64,000 bases of DNA from Microvirga soli (GTDB taxonomy: Bacteria; Pseudomonadota; Alphaproteobacteria; Rhizobiales; Beijerinckiaceae). The translations under genes and the position numbers were made by a program. Below the pieces are notes generated by a model. The model searched no databases, was not told the origin of the DNA, and saw only the letters and a list, made by a program, of their open reading frames with translations. The stretch is from the NCBI RefSeq assembly GCF_016734765.1, contig NZ_JAERQE010000016.1, positions 1-64,000 on the forward strand, in the 5' to 3' direction. This document shows, piece after piece, positions 7,170 to 17,187 of this stretch. Each line of letters begins with the position of its first letter. The stretch's first letter is position 1.

Positions 7170-7790
7170 GATCCACCGGATTGTAGTTTTATTACTTTTC
7201 GGCTTTGATCTCAGAATGAAGTGGCGTTCATCGGATCGAGTGGAACATCGAACGTTTGATTAGAGGTTCCTGAGTTCGACTCGAAGCACTCCCGAGCATC
7301 ATCAATGGGGTACTAGCATCGGCCTTTTGTGCCGTTTTGCTCCACGTAGCTATGGTAGCCAAACGTTGAAGGGGTCAAGTTGTGCTTAGGTCCGAGGTCC
7401 AGTCGACCATCCCCGACCTGGCGTTCATCGGGCATGATGCAGTTCGCCCTAGCTCCTTTGAGGCTAGGACGGGATCGGGGCTCGGTGTCCCTTTGATGTA
7501 AACCAACGCTGAATTCAACGATTAGGATCTGGATACGACAGATCCTAGTGAGACCTTATATCCAGTGTATTCACCCCAGAGATGTAACGGACTATCGAGG
7601 CCGTGATCTCAAAATGAAGTGGGCACAAGTCTTCAGAGTGGGTTCCGCTAACCGTTAGCCATACTCGCTAACCGAAACAAGGAAGGGAAAAGCCTTGTAG
7701 TGGCTGAAGGAACACCCACGCGGCCTGCCGGATCATTGGATCGAAAAAGGGCACCGGCGAGCTTTCATCAAAGCACTTGGAAACGTCCCA
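7170..7790. other. Gene-free left flank of the island with IS-like repeats
   Basis: No gene is supported in these about 620 bases. TGATCTCAGAATGAAGTGGC at 7206-7225 recurs at 7604-7623 with two mismatches in the same orientation, the sort of repeat seen at ends of IS21-like elements (tentative). A perfect 9-bp inverted repeat, TAGGATCTG/CAGATCCTA, lies at 7523-7547 with a 7-nt loop. The stretch looks like debris of older insertions followed by the promoter of the E1 gene. Confidence 0.45.
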
Positions 7791-7806
7791 ACATCATATA
7801 TCATGT
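7791..7806 (+). promoter_or_regulatory. Likely GntR operator upstream of the E1 gene
   Basis: ACATCATATATCATGT is a near-palindrome (14 of 16 positions symmetric). It ends 20 nt before the chosen start at 7827. A 15 of 16 match in the same orientation sits 20 nt before the kinase gene (20728-20743). The only regulator in the island is the GntR/FCD protein at 20898, so it is the natural candidate to bind. Confidence 0.6.
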
Positions 7807-7826
7807 ACCAAGTCCGGGGGAAGTTT

Positions 7827-10004
7827 ATGACAGCTCGTCGGCTGCTGAAGACACGCACACCTTGGTTCAGACTTGAGGTTACGGAATCGGATTGGCAGTC
7901 CGAAAGCCCAGACGATCTCGTTCGCTGGCTTGAGCAGATTCTCCTCATTCGCCGCTTCGAGGAGGCTATCCTCGACCTCGCCGGGCAGGGTCTCGTACAC
8001 GGGCCGGCGCACGCGAGCATCGGTCAGGAGGCGGGCGCCGTCGGGGCGATGTCAGTACTGTGCAACGCGGATCGCATCAACGGGACGCATCGGGCGCATC
8101 ATCAGGTCCTGACGAAACTGATGAACAGCGCGACCCCGTCCGGCTATCGCGCTCCTGGGGATGCATTCACGCCTCTGATGCAGGACATGGTCACCGGCCT
8201 GATGGCCGAGATCATGGGGCTAGACCCCGGCTTTTGCCGCGGCCGTGGTGGTTCCATGCACATGCGGTTCGCTGGGGCTGGTATTCCGGGCACCAGCGCG
8301 ATTATCGGCGGGAACCTGCCCCACGCGGCAGGCTACGGTTTGGCTGACAAACTGCTCGGCACGGGCAACATCTCGGTCAGCTTCTTCGGCGACGGAACCC
8401 TTATGGCAGGGGCCTCCTACGAGGCCATGAACATCGCCGCTCTGTACGATCTGCCGGTTATCTTCTTTCTGGAGAACAATCTCTATGCGGTCTCCACCCA
8501 TGTCAGGGAGCAGACCCGGGAGGTGTGTCTGACGACCCGCGGTCCAATGCTTGGCATTCCCGCGATCGCAGTTGACGGCATGGATCTCATTGCCGTCCGA
8601 CGCGCCATGCAGGAAGCCTGCCGGATGATCCGTGAGGAGCGCGGGCCCGTCCTCATTGAGGCGCAGTGTTACCGCTTTCTTCATCAAAGCGGCCCTCGAC
8701 CGGGGAGTGAGTTCGGCTACAGGAGCCGCGAGGAGGAGGCCGAGTGGAAGGCGCGCGATCCACTGACGACAACAGCCTCAGAGCTGGAGCGCTTGGGGAT
8801 CCTCGATCGCCACCAAATCAATGCCTTGGACGCCAAGGTGCGGGCGGCCATCGAAACCGCCGTCACGGCGCTCACGGAAACAGAGCCCGAAACCAACCGA
8901 CAGAAGGTGCCGGCACACCTCTGGCCCGACCCGTCCACCATCGACGAAGGGATCCTTGGCAACCTGTCCGAATTGAAGAGCGAGCGCTTCCGGGAGGTCG
9001 GCGACTACCATGACGATGAACTTCAGACGACGAAGCTAATCACGGCCGCTTCCGATGTGATCGCCCATGCCATGGAGCGTGACCCCCGGATCGTCATCTT
9101 GGGTGAGGACGTCCATCGCCTGCGCGGCGGCGTCAGCGGGGCCACGCGCGGAGCCTTGGAGCGATGGCCTGAACGCGTGCTTGCAATGCCGATTGCCGAG
9201 AATGGGTTCGTCGGAGTTGCCCTCGGCGCTGCGCTGTGTGGATTACGCCCGATCGTCGAAATCATGTTTGGTGATTTCTGCCTCGTGGCCGCCGATCAAC
9301 TCTTCAATCAGGTTGCCAAGATCCGGCACATGTTCGGGGGCGGGTTCGGGGTTCCGCTCGTGCTTCGAGTGCGAGTCTCTCCGCATACCGGGTATGGCTC
9401 CCAGCACTCCGGCGATCCGTCGGGGTTCTTTGCACAGTTCCCTGGCTGGCGGATTGTCGCCCCGACAACGCCCTTCGACTATGTCGGGCTGATGAACTCG
9501 GCTTTGCGCTGCGATGACCCTGTCTTGGTGATCGAGCATGTGGAGCTGTTTCAGACAGAGGGGCCTGTTCCCACGCGCGACCTCGACTTCTGTGTTCCGT
9601 TCGGCAAAGCCCGAACCGTTCGATCGGGATCAGCATGCACGATCCTTGCTGCCGCGAGCATGGTGGATAAGGCGGTTCAGGCGGCCCGCGAGAGCGGCGT
9701 AGATGCTGACATCATCGATCTGCGGACCTTGGATCCGCTGGGGCTTGACTGGAACAGCGTTGAGGCGAGCATCCGTCGTACGAACCGGGTTTTGATCGCT
9801 GAACAGGGAATGCACGGCACGTCTCTCGGAGCCAAGCTCGTCCACGAGATTCAGCTCCGGGTGTTCGACTATCTGGATCACGAGATCGTTCACGTGACCG
9901 GAAGTCGTGCGGCTCCGGTCGTTTCCGCTCCGCTCAACAGGGCAGCACTCGCTGGTCCCGCCGAAATCATTGCAGGCTTGTCAAGGCTTGGCATGACTGT
10001 GTGA
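7827..10004 (+). CDS. Fused alpha-beta thiamine-diphosphate 2-oxoacid dehydrogenase E1
   Basis: A 725-residue cytoplasmic enzyme joining both E1 subunits. The N-terminal half (about 20-360) is E1-alpha-like, with 'RRFEEAILDLAGQGLVHGPAHASIGQEA', the TPP motif 'GDGTLMAGASYEAMN...ENNLYAVST', and 'HRAHHQVL'. The C-terminal half (about 395-720) is E1-beta-like: 'VILGEDVHRLRGG', 'MPIAENGFVGVALGAA', 'RVSPHTGYGSQHSGDP'. Separate E1 subunits of acetoin or branched-chain type are usual; fused forms are known. No E2 or E3 gene is in the island, so it must borrow these or act as a simple decarboxylase/ligase. ATG 7827 has GGGGGAAG just upstream; the ATG at 7803 sits inside the operator and is less likely. 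Confidence 0.85.
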   Translation: MTARRLLKTRTPWFRLEVTESDWQSESPDDLVRWLEQILLIRRFEEAILDLAGQGLVHGPAHASIGQEAGAVGAMSVLCNADRINGTHRAHHQVLTKLMNSATPSGYRAPGDAFTPLMQDMVTGLMAEIMGLDPGFCRGRGGSMHMRFAGAGIPGTSAIIGGNLPHAAGYGLADKLLGTGNISVSFFGDGTLMAGASYEAMNIAALYDLPVIFFLENNLYAVSTHVREQTREVCLTTRGPMLGIPAIAVDGMDLIAVRRAMQEACRMIREERGPVLIEAQCYRFLHQSGPRPGSEFGYRSREEEAEWKARDPLTTTASELERLGILDRHQINALDAKVRAAIETAVTALTETEPETNRQKVPAHLWPDPSTIDEGILGNLSELKSERFREVGDYHDDELQTTKLITAASDVIAHAMERDPRIVILGEDVHRLRGGVSGATRGALERWPERVLAMPIAENGFVGVALGAALCGLRPIVEIMFGDFCLVAADQLFNQVAKIRHMFGGGFGVPLVLRVRVSPHTGYGSQHSGDPSGFFAQFPGWRIVAPTTPFDYVGLMNSALRCDDPVLVIEHVELFQTEGPVPTRDLDFCVPFGKARTVRSGSACTILAAASMVDKAVQAARESGVDADIIDLRTLDPLGLDWNSVEASIRRTNRVLIAEQGMHGTSLGAKLVHEIQLRVFDYLDHEIVHVTGSRAAPVVSAPLNRAALAGPAEIIAGLSRLGMTV

Positions 10005-10054
10005 TCCAATCAACCACGGGCTGAACTCAGGCCCATACAGAGGGGAAGACCAAG

Positions 10055-11683
10055 ATGAAGCATCTCGACCTCCGCGGATCATCCAGCCGGTCACGGATCA
10101 CGCGCTCTGATGGCACAGCCGCCCTGCTCGCTCTTGCTGCCGGCCTCATCCTTGCCGCCCCGTCTCCCAGCCATGCCCAAGGCGCGAACAAGCCGTTGGT
10201 GATTGCGCGCAATATGGATCTCAACTCGCTCGACCCGCATCGCTCATTCTGTGACACCTGCCAGATCTACAATTCCACTGTCTATGAAACGCTCCTCACC
10301 CTCGACACCAGTAACAAGCTTGTTCCCCTGCTGGCCGCCAACTGGGAGGCGAGTGCAGATCAGACCAAGTTCACGTTCAAGCTCGACCCGAAGGCCAAGT
10401 TCAGCGATGGATCTCCGGTTGAGGCCAAAGACGTAAAATGGTCATGGGAGCGGCTGAAAAATCTGAAGGGCAGCGCGGCCTTCCTGGCGGAGAACATCAC
10501 CCAGATTGACACTCCGAATCCGCAAACCGTCGTCGTAACCGTGGCCGCGCCCAACTCGGAGTTCCTGAATATCGTCTCGGCTCCCTATATGGCTGTCGTA
10601 AACAGCAAGGTGGCCTCAGCCAATGGCGCAATGGCAGCCGCCGATGCCGCCACCAAAGACAATGCCGAGGGCTGGTTTCTTCAGAACTCCCCTGGCAGCG
10701 GTCCCTATGTCCTCGCATCCTACAGCCCCAACAACGAGTTGCGCTTGAAGCGCAATGCGCAGTACTGGCGGAGTGCACCGGCGATCGAGGATGTGGTCTT
10801 CCGCCAGGTCAAGGATGCTGTCGCCCAAGCCCAGATGCTTGAGAGCGGGACAGCGGACATCGCCATGCAGATCGACCCGGACACTGCCAAAACAATCCGG
10901 AGCAAGGACGTGACCGTTCAGACGGTGCCGTCCTACAACTTCATCTATCTCGCCCTTTCTCCCGGAGCCAAGGGCAACAAGGTGAAGATGACGAAGGAGG
11001 TCCGGGAAGCGATCAGCCTCGGCCTCAATCGAAAGGAGATCCTCGAATTCACGCTTGGCAAGGAGGGACAGCTCATCTCCGCTCCAATCCCGCTCGGCTT
11101 TCCGGGAGGCAGCGGCTTTCCGGAAGAACCCTACGATCCGGCCAAGGCCAAGGACCTACTCGCTAAGTCCAATGCTAGCAACATCGAGCTTGATGCCGCC
11201 TTCCCGAACCTCAATGCTTACGGCGTCGACCTCTCGCTCCTGATGCAAAAGGTTCAGCAGGAACTGAGCAAGATTAACGTGAAGGTCAATCTTCAGCCCA
11301 TGACCTTCTCCAACTGGCGAGAGCAGGTGAGCGGTAACGGCATTCCGCTGACGGCCGTGTTCTACGCGCCTGACTATTATGGCTCAGCCCAGTACGTGGA
11401 GTACTTCGGGATGATGCCGGGATCTCCCTGGGCCAAGCGGGCCGGTGCGGCGAACGACCCATCGGTGATCAACCCGAGGGAGCAGGAACTGTTGAAGAAA
11501 GCGCTTGCATCCGGAGGCGAGGAGGCGGCGACGATCTATCACGAGATCGGACTTGAGATGATCAAGGACAAGGTCATTCTGCCGCTAGTGAGCCCCAACC
11601 TGATCCTTGCCTACAACAAGGGCGTGAAGGGAGTGCGCTACAGCGCCTGCTGCAACCTGCCTGTTGCAGAGATCAGCCGCTGA
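10055..11683 (+). CDS. Oligopeptide-type ABC transporter substrate-binding protein
   Basis: A 542-residue periplasmic solute-binding protein of family 5 (DppA/OppA/NikA type). An N-terminal signal peptide runs to about residue 41, with probable cleavage after 'SHA'. The mature start 'KPLVIARNMDLNSLDPHRS' and 'YNSTVYETLLTL' are family landmarks, as are 'FSDGSPVEAKDVKWSWERL' and the 'LALSPGAKGNKVKMTKEVREAISLGLNRKEI' segment. It starts at ATG 10055 after AGAGGGGA, 50 bp downstream of the E1 gene. With the permeases and ATPases at 13141-17152 it makes a full transporter. The family binds peptides, opines, glycosides or metals, so the substrate cannot be read from sequence; context suggests an amino or hydroxy acid derivative. 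Confidence 0.9.
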   Translation: MKHLDLRGSSSRSRITRSDGTAALLALAAGLILAAPSPSHAQGANKPLVIARNMDLNSLDPHRSFCDTCQIYNSTVYETLLTLDTSNKLVPLLAANWEASADQTKFTFKLDPKAKFSDGSPVEAKDVKWSWERLKNLKGSAAFLAENITQIDTPNPQTVVVTVAAPNSEFLNIVSAPYMAVVNSKVASANGAMAAADAATKDNAEGWFLQNSPGSGPYVLASYSPNNELRLKRNAQYWRSAPAIEDVVFRQVKDAVAQAQMLESGTADIAMQIDPDTAKTIRSKDVTVQTVPSYNFIYLALSPGAKGNKVKMTKEVREAISLGLNRKEILEFTLGKEGQLISAPIPLGFPGGSGFPEEPYDPAKAKDLLAKSNASNIELDAAFPNLNAYGVDLSLLMQKVQQELSKINVKVNLQPMTFSNWREQVSGNGIPLTAVFYAPDYYGSAQYVEYFGMMPGSPWAKRAGAANDPSVINPREQELLKKALASGGEEAATIYHEIGLEMIKDKVILPLVSPNLILAYNKGVKGVRYSACCNLPVAEISR

Positions 11684-11765
11684 CGTTTCATCGGGAGACG
11701 CTATAGGCGTCTCCCGCCTTCTCCATCATTGATTTCTTGGTTTGAAACCGGGCTCTGGTACTTGC

Positions 11766-13007
11766 ATGACGAAGCTAATCAACTCCATCGACCGGTCCCT
11801 GCGGAGCCGGGCTGAACAGGTGATCCCGGGCGGCATGTGGGGGCACATGAGTACCCGTTATCTGGGAGACGCCTATCCTCAATTCTTCGCACGGGCGGAG
11901 GGGTGCCGCCTTTGGGACGTGGACGGCAATGAGTATGTCGACCTGATGTGCAGCTGGGGTCCCATCGTTCTTGGTCACCATCATCCCGCCGTCGAGGACG
12001 CGGCACGCCGGCAGCGAGAGCGTGGCGATAACATGAACGGACCAGCCGATGTTCTCGTCGAACTCGCCGAGCTAATGGTCGACACAGTCCCGCATGCTGA
12101 TTGGGTCATGTTACAAAAAAACGGGACCGATGCCACGACCGCCTGCGTGACCATCGCCCGGGCCGGCACCGGAAAGCGCAAGGTGCTCGTGGCCCGCGGA
12201 TCCTATCACGGAGCCGTGCCGTGGTGCACGCCGTCCTTGGCGGGAGTCACGACGGAGGACCGGGCGCACATCATCCATTTCGACTACAATGACGTCCCGA
12301 GCTTGGAAGCCGCAGTCGACCAAGCCGGCTCCGATCTCGCCGCGATCATTGTCACCGCGTTCCGGCACGATATCGGCCGGGATCAGGAGATGCCCACGGT
12401 CGAGTTTGCCCAGAGTGCCCGCCGGTTGTGTGACCTGCAGGGAGCTGCGCTGATCGTCGACGACGTCCGGGCGGGCTTTCGCATAGATCTTGGAGGAAGC
12501 TGGGAGCCTCTCGGGATTCGTCCCGACCTCAGCGCCTGGAGCAAAGCGATTGCCAATGGCCACTCTCTGGCAGCCGTCACGGGGAGTAATCGGTTCCGTG
12601 AGGCTGCAACGAAGGTCTACGTCACGGGATCGTTCTGGTATGGCGCCGTCTCCATGGCGGCTGCGGTGGCAACCATCACGACGCTGCGGGACACGCAAGC
12701 GATCGCTCACATGAGGGACATGGGCCAACGCCTGCGGTCTGGCATGGAGACCCTTGCATCGCGCTATGGGCTAGCTCTGCGTCAGACCGGACCTGTACAG
12801 ATGCCAATGATCCTGTTTGAGGACGACCCGGATTTCGGTAAGGCAGCCTTGTTCTGCGCATCGGCACTGCGACACGGTGCCTACTTCCATCCCAAGCACA
12901 ACATGTTCCTGTCGGCAGCGCACACCCCTGCCGATATCAATCACGTCCTGGCGGCAGCCGAGGCTGGCTTTGCCGCCGTCGCCCGCGACGAGGCGACAGC
13001 AGGCTGA
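11766..13007 (+). CDS. Class III PLP aminotransferase, glutamate-1-semialdehyde aminomutase-like
   Basis: A 413-residue PLP enzyme. Landmarks: 'VIPGGMWGHMSTRYLG', 'VDLMCSWGPIVLGHHHPAVEDA', PLP-phosphate segment 'QKNGTDATTACVTIARA', the 'GSYHGAVPW' aromatic position, the PLP aspartate in 'LIVDDVRAGFR', and the Schiff-base lysine in 'SAWSKAIANGHSLAAVTG'. It resembles GSA aminomutase homologues found in catabolic clusters rather than HemL. An in-frame TTG at 11742 exists, but the ATG at 11766 gives the normal family length. It sits between the binding protein and the permeases. Likely role: removing or moving an amino group on the imported substrate (inference). Confidence 0.85.
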   Translation: MTKLINSIDRSLRSRAEQVIPGGMWGHMSTRYLGDAYPQFFARAEGCRLWDVDGNEYVDLMCSWGPIVLGHHHPAVEDAARRQRERGDNMNGPADVLVELAELMVDTVPHADWVMLQKNGTDATTACVTIARAGTGKRKVLVARGSYHGAVPWCTPSLAGVTTEDRAHIIHFDYNDVPSLEAAVDQAGSDLAAIIVTAFRHDIGRDQEMPTVEFAQSARRLCDLQGAALIVDDVRAGFRIDLGGSWEPLGIRPDLSAWSKAIANGHSLAAVTGSNRFREAATKVYVTGSFWYGAVSMAAAVATITTLRDTQAIAHMRDMGQRLRSGMETLASRYGLALRQTGPVQMPMILFEDDPDFGKAALFCASALRHGAYFHPKHNMFLSAAHTPADINHVLAAAEAGFAAVARDEATAG

Positions 13008-13140
13008 GGATGCGTTGGACAGCGGACGAGCCGTACTCCTTGCCTTCAGGCCGTTCCGTCCAACCGAGGTTCGGCACCCAGGCGGCGCATTACGGCGCAG
13101 AAGGCCCAATCCAAGCTAATTATGCTGGAGGTACTCGTTC

Positions 13141-14154
13141 ATGTCCGGCTATCTGATCCGACGCCTCATTGCGATGCCGTTTCTCATTCTTGGCATCATC
13201 ACCATCACATTCTTCCTGTCGCGGGTGACGAAAGGCGACCCGCTGACGGCCATCATTTCCGAGCAGCAGATGAGCAATCCAGAGGTGGTCGCAGCGGCCA
13301 AGCAGCGATGGGGACTCGACCTGAGCCTGCCCGAACAATACCTCGTTTATATGGGCAAGCTTCTCACTGGCGACCTGGGAACGTCGTTCACGACCAAGAG
13401 GCCTGTGCTGCAGGATCTGCTCGAACGCCTTCCAGCCACTCTGGAACTGGTGATTGCTGCGATGGTGATCGGCACGGTGCTCGGGATCGCTCTCGGGGTT
13501 CTTGCCGCCTATTACAGGAACAGTTGGATCGACCACGGATCGCGGCTGTTTGCCCTTGTTGGATCATCGCTCCCTGTCTTCTGGTCGGGGCTCAGCCTGC
13601 TCTTCATCCTTTCGGTCCAACTGGGCTGGTTGCCCGGCCCGGGGCGCCTGGATGCCCGTCTGCAACCGCCACCCATGATCACGGGGATGATCTCCCTTGA
13701 TACCCTGCTCGCCGGCGATCTCACCGCCTTTGTCGATGCGCTCCATCACCTCATTTTGCCAGCCTTTGTTCTTGGCTGGACGGTGACGGGGACGATCTCC
13801 AGGCTTGTGCGGGCCAACATGCTTGAGGTACTCAATCAAGAATATGTGCTGACTGCCCGCGCCAAAGGTGCGGGTGAACTGCGGGTTCTGCTTCATCATG
13901 CGTTGCGGAACACGCTCATCCCGACCCTGACCGTCATCGGCCACTCGTTCGCATACTTGATTACCGGAGCGGTGCTGACGGAAACCATCTTTGCGTGGCC
14001 GGGGATGGGATCTTACGCGGTCGAAGCTGCGCGCGCGCTCGACTATCCGGCCATCATCGGCGTGACCGTCGTTGGCGGTGTAACCTTTCTGGTCACGAAC
14101 CTTCTGACAGACATCGCCTATATGTTCGCCAACCCCCGAATCCGCCTCAGTTAG
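13141..14154 (+). CDS. Oligopeptide-type ABC transporter permease (DppB-like)
   Basis: A 337-residue inner-membrane protein with about six transmembrane segments. The start 'YLIRRLIAMPFLILGIITITFFLSRVTKGDP' is typical of DppB/OppB permeases. The cytoplasmic EAA loop lies around 'NQEYVLTARAKGAGELRVLLHHALRNTLIPTL', and the end 'GVTFLVTNLLTDIAYMFANPRIRL' matches the family C-terminus. GGAGG lies upstream of ATG 13141. It pairs with the permease at 14163. Confidence 0.92.
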   Translation: MSGYLIRRLIAMPFLILGIITITFFLSRVTKGDPLTAIISEQQMSNPEVVAAAKQRWGLDLSLPEQYLVYMGKLLTGDLGTSFTTKRPVLQDLLERLPATLELVIAAMVIGTVLGIALGVLAAYYRNSWIDHGSRLFALVGSSLPVFWSGLSLLFILSVQLGWLPGPGRLDARLQPPPMITGMISLDTLLAGDLTAFVDALHHLILPAFVLGWTVTGTISRLVRANMLEVLNQEYVLTARAKGAGELRVLLHHALRNTLIPTLTVIGHSFAYLITGAVLTETIFAWPGMGSYAVEAARALDYPAIIGVTVVGGVTFLVTNLLTDIAYMFANPRIRLS

Positions 14155-14162
14155 GACGAAGC

Positions 14163-15002
14163 ATGGCAGCCTCGGCAACTCTTCCCCGTCGCAAGGCTCC
14201 GGACTGGCTCACAACTCCATTGCTGGCCGGTGCGCTCGTAATCCTGTTTTGGATCGTCGTGGCAGCCACGATCAACCTGTGGGCGCCCTATGATCCCCTC
14301 GCCTTGGCAGGCCGGCGGCTTCAGCCGCCGAGCATGGCGCATTGGCTCGGCACCGACGCCTTGGGGCGGGATGTGCTCACACGAACGCTCTATGGGGTTC
14401 AGTACTCGCTACCGGTTGCATTGGGCGTCGTCATATCGGCTGTTGTGATCGGGTCCCTGCTTGGCGGGATTGCCGGCTTCGTCGGAGGCTTCATTGGCGC
14501 CGCCATCATGCGGTTGGTCGACATCACCCTTTCGTTTCCGCCGGTGCTTCTCGCCATGGCGGTCGCTGCCTCGCTCGGGCCAGGCCTGACCAACGCCGGC
14601 ATCGCGATGGTTCTGGTCTGGTGGCCGGTCTATGCCCGGCTCATGCGCGGGCAGGTGCTCGAAGTTCGAGAACGCGAGCACGTGGAGGCCGCCATCGCCG
14701 GCGGCGCAGGCCGGACCCGGCTGTTGTTCACCCATATCCTGTCGCTGTGCTGGACACCTGTTCTGATCAACGCCACGATGGATTTCGGGCAGGTGGTCCT
14801 CCTTGCGGCGTCGTTGAGCTTTATCGGTCTGGGTGCAACGCCACCGACGCCGGAATGGGGCTCAATGGTGGCGGATGGTGCCATCCACTTCTATCAATGG
14901 TGGATCGCCTTCGGGCCTGGCTTCGCGATCCTGACCGTCGTCCTTGGGTTCAACTTTCTCGGGGACGGACTGCGCGACATGCTCGATCCGAGAACCCATT
15001 AA
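14163..15002 (+). CDS. Oligopeptide-type ABC transporter permease (DppC-like)
   Basis: A 279-residue inner-membrane protein. It has the DppC-type start with one TM segment and 'WAPYDPLAL', then 'HWLGTDALGRDVLTRTLYG', five further TM segments, an EAA loop near 'REREHVEAAIAGGAGRTRLLFTHILS', and the C-terminal 'FNFLGDGLRDMLDPRTH', diagnostic of this family. The frame stays open upstream, but the start is placed at ATG 14163, 9 bp after the previous stop, with AGGA before it. Confidence 0.92.
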   Translation: MAASATLPRRKAPDWLTTPLLAGALVILFWIVVAATINLWAPYDPLALAGRRLQPPSMAHWLGTDALGRDVLTRTLYGVQYSLPVALGVVISAVVIGSLLGGIAGFVGGFIGAAIMRLVDITLSFPPVLLAMAVAASLGPGLTNAGIAMVLVWWPVYARLMRGQVLEVREREHVEAAIAGGAGRTRLLFTHILSLCWTPVLINATMDFGQVVLLAASLSFIGLGATPPTPEWGSMVADGAIHFYQWWIAFGPGFAILTVVLGFNFLGDGLRDMLDPRTH

Positions 15003-15047
15003 CAAGGCGATGCCGGCCCCGAGGCAATCAGTTCTAAGTCGAGATCG

Positions 15048-16088
15048 ATGATACTCAAGCACCAAGACAAGTCTCTCCTGTCGGTCCGCAATCTTACAGT
15101 GGGCTTTCACGTTGGCGGTGTCACGCTCGACGCCGTGCGCGGCATTGATCTCGATGTCGCGCGCGGCGAGGTCCTTGGCGTCGTCGGCGAATCCGGATCC
15201 GGCAAGTCGGTTGCGATGTTGGCTTGCCTTGGTCTGGTACCGCGAACGGCGCGCGTTGCAGGTTCGGTGCGGTTCCAGGGCCAGGAACTCGTCGGAATGC
15301 CGCAGTCCGACATGCGTAAGCTTCGTGGATCCCGGATCGGCATGATCTTTCAGGATCCGCTGTCCTCGCTCAACCCGGTTTTGACCATCGGGGCGCAGAT
15401 CGTTGAGGCCATTAGGTTGCATCAGCCGGGGATCTCCCGCAAACAGGCTTCCGACCGGGCGGTCGAACTGCTCGACCTTGTCGCAGTCCCCGAGCCTGAC
15501 CGACGGGTGACTCAGTATCCGCACGAATTTTCAGGGGGCATGCGCCAGCGTGCAATGATCGCCATGGCTGTGGCGAATGATCCTGATCTGCTGATCGCCG
15601 ATGAGCCGACCACTGCCCTTGATGTCACCGTGCAAGCTCAGGTCCTCGACGTGTTGAAGAGCCTGCGCGATCGGCTCGGCCTCGGCATCGTGCTCATCAC
15701 TCATGACCTTGGTGTCGTCGCCGGGAACGTGGATCGCGTTGCCGTCATCTATTCAGGACGGGTGGTTGAAGCGGCGGAGGTCGGCGCCTTGTTCCGCGAT
15801 CCACGGCATCCCTATACGCGAGGGCTTCTCTCCTCGATTCCAAAGCTCGACGAGAAACGCGAGCGGCTGTTCTCAATTGAAGGTACGCCGCCACCCCTCG
15901 GACGCCGGCCGCCCGGTTGCGCTTACCATCCCCGCTGTACCTATGCGCGCGGTGTCTGCGCGACGGACGATCCGGCACTCCGGGTGGCTGGCGAAAGCCT
16001 TTCAGCCTGTCACTTCGCGGATTGTCTTGAGGAGATCCCCGTTCATCAAGCGCTTGCCGGGGCCGAGATTGCAGAGGTGAGGCAATGA
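15048..16088 (+). CDS. Oligopeptide-type ABC transporter ATPase (DppD-like)
   Basis: A 346-residue ATP-binding subunit. Walker A 'GESGSGKS' is at about 49-56, Q-loop '[20 protein letters not shown]', signature 'FSGGMRQR', Walker B '[13 protein letters not shown]' and H-loop 'LITHDLGV'. The C-terminal oligopeptide-transporter extension has Cys residues in '[15 protein letters not shown]', characteristic of DppD/OppD. The stop overlaps the start of the partner ATPase as ATGA. Confidence 0.93.
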   Translation: MILKHQDKSLLSVRNLTVGFHVGGVTLDAVRGIDLDVARGEVLGVVGESGSGKSVAMLACLGLVPRTARVAGSVRFQGQELVGMPQSDMRKLRGSRIGMIFQDPLSSLNPVLTIGAQIVEAIRLHQPGISRKQASDRAVELLDLVAVPEPDRRVTQYPHEFSGGMRQRAMIAMAVANDPDLLIADEPTTALDVTVQAQVLDVLKSLRDRLGLGIVLITHDLGVVAGNVDRVAVIYSGRVVEAAEVGALFRDPRHPYTRGLLSSIPKLDEKRERLFSIEGTPPPLGRRPPGCAYHPRCTYARGVCATDDPALRVAGESLSACHFADCLEEIPVHQALAGAEIAEVRQ

Positions 16089-17152
16089 GCCGGGAGAGTA
16101 TGGAACCGAACGATCCGGCTGAGCGTACACCAATACTGTCCGTGCGCCATCTGGTGAAGGAGTTCCCAATCCGCGGCGGCCTTCTCAACAGAGTGGTGGC
16201 ACATGTGCGGGCCATTTCTGATGTTTCCTTTGATCTTGCTCCAGGCGAGACGCTGGGCCTCGTCGGGGAGTCAGGCTGTGGCAAGTCCACCCTTGGCCGT
16301 TGCTTGCTTAAACTCATTGAGCCTTCCGGAGGGCAGGTCCTGTTCCGCGGCGAGGATCTTGTTGCCCTTCATGGCGAAAGCCTACGCAGCCAGCGGCGGC
16401 ATATCCAGCTTGTGTTCCAGGATCCTTATGCGTCGCTGCATCCGCGCATGAGGATTGGAGACAACATTGCCGAGCCTCTGAGAAATGCAGGGTACCCGAG
16501 ACAAGAGCGTGAGCGGCGTGTCGACGATCTGATTCGTCTTGTCCGCCTCGGTCCGGAACACAAGCAACGCTATCCGCACGAACTTTCCGGCGGCCAGCGG
16601 CAGCGGGTTGGAATCGCGCGCGCACTGGCGCTTCAACCGGATGTCGTTGTGCTGGATGAGCCCGTCTCGGCTCTCGATGTGTCAGTCCAAGCCGGCGTGC
16701 TGAACCTGCTTAAGGATATTCAGCAGGAGTTTGGGACAGCTTACGTGTTCATTGCCCACGATTTATCCGTCGTGCGGCATATCTCACATCGGGTCGCGGT
16801 GATGTATCTCGGCAAGATCGTTGAAATCGCCGAGGCGGAGCAGCTCTATCGCGAAGCCCGACATCCGTACACGCAGGCGCTGTTGTCCGCGGTTCCTATA
16901 GCCGATCCGGAGAAGGAGAAGGCCCGCGCGCGGATCGTGTTGAAGGGTGATGTTCCAAGCCCGCTCAACCCTCCTTCAGGATGCCGTTTCCGCACCCGTT
17001 GCTGGAAAGCGCAAGGAATTTGCGCTGAACAGGAGCCGCCCCTTGTCGAGTACTCCCCAGGTCAACGTGCAGCCTGTCATTTTGCCCAACCGGTTCTTAA
17101 CCACCCGATCAACAGGCCTCCGACGCACTTGGCACCGGTCCCCACCGCTTGA
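16085..17152 (+). CDS. Oligopeptide-type ABC transporter ATPase (DppF-like)
   Basis: A 355-residue ATP-binding subunit. Motifs: Walker A 'GESGCGKST', Q-loop '[14 protein letters not shown]', signature '[15 protein letters not shown]', Walker B '[14 protein letters not shown]', H-loop 'FIAHDLSVV'. The C-terminal '[15 protein letters not shown]' follows the oligopeptide-ATPase pattern. Translation is coupled to the DppD-like gene through a 4-bp overlap. An aldehyde dehydrogenase gene follows within 36 bp, so the operon continues. Confidence 0.93.
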   Translation: MSRESMEPNDPAERTPILSVRHLVKEFPIRGGLLNRVVAHVRAISDVSFDLAPGETLGLVGESGCGKSTLGRCLLKLIEPSGGQVLFRGEDLVALHGESLRSQRRHIQLVFQDPYASLHPRMRIGDNIAEPLRNAGYPRQERERRVDDLIRLVRLGPEHKQRYPHELSGGQRQRVGIARALALQPDVVVLDEPVSALDVSVQAGVLNLLKDIQQEFGTAYVFIAHDLSVVRHISHRVAVMYLGKIVEIAEAEQLYREARHPYTQALLSAVPIADPEKEKARARIVLKGDVPSPLNPPSGCRFRTRCWKAQGICAEQEPPLVEYSPGQRAACHFAQPVLNHPINRPPTHLAPVPTA

Positions 17153-17187
17153 CAACCGCAGCGGAGGCTCTGTCCAGAGGTCTCAAC

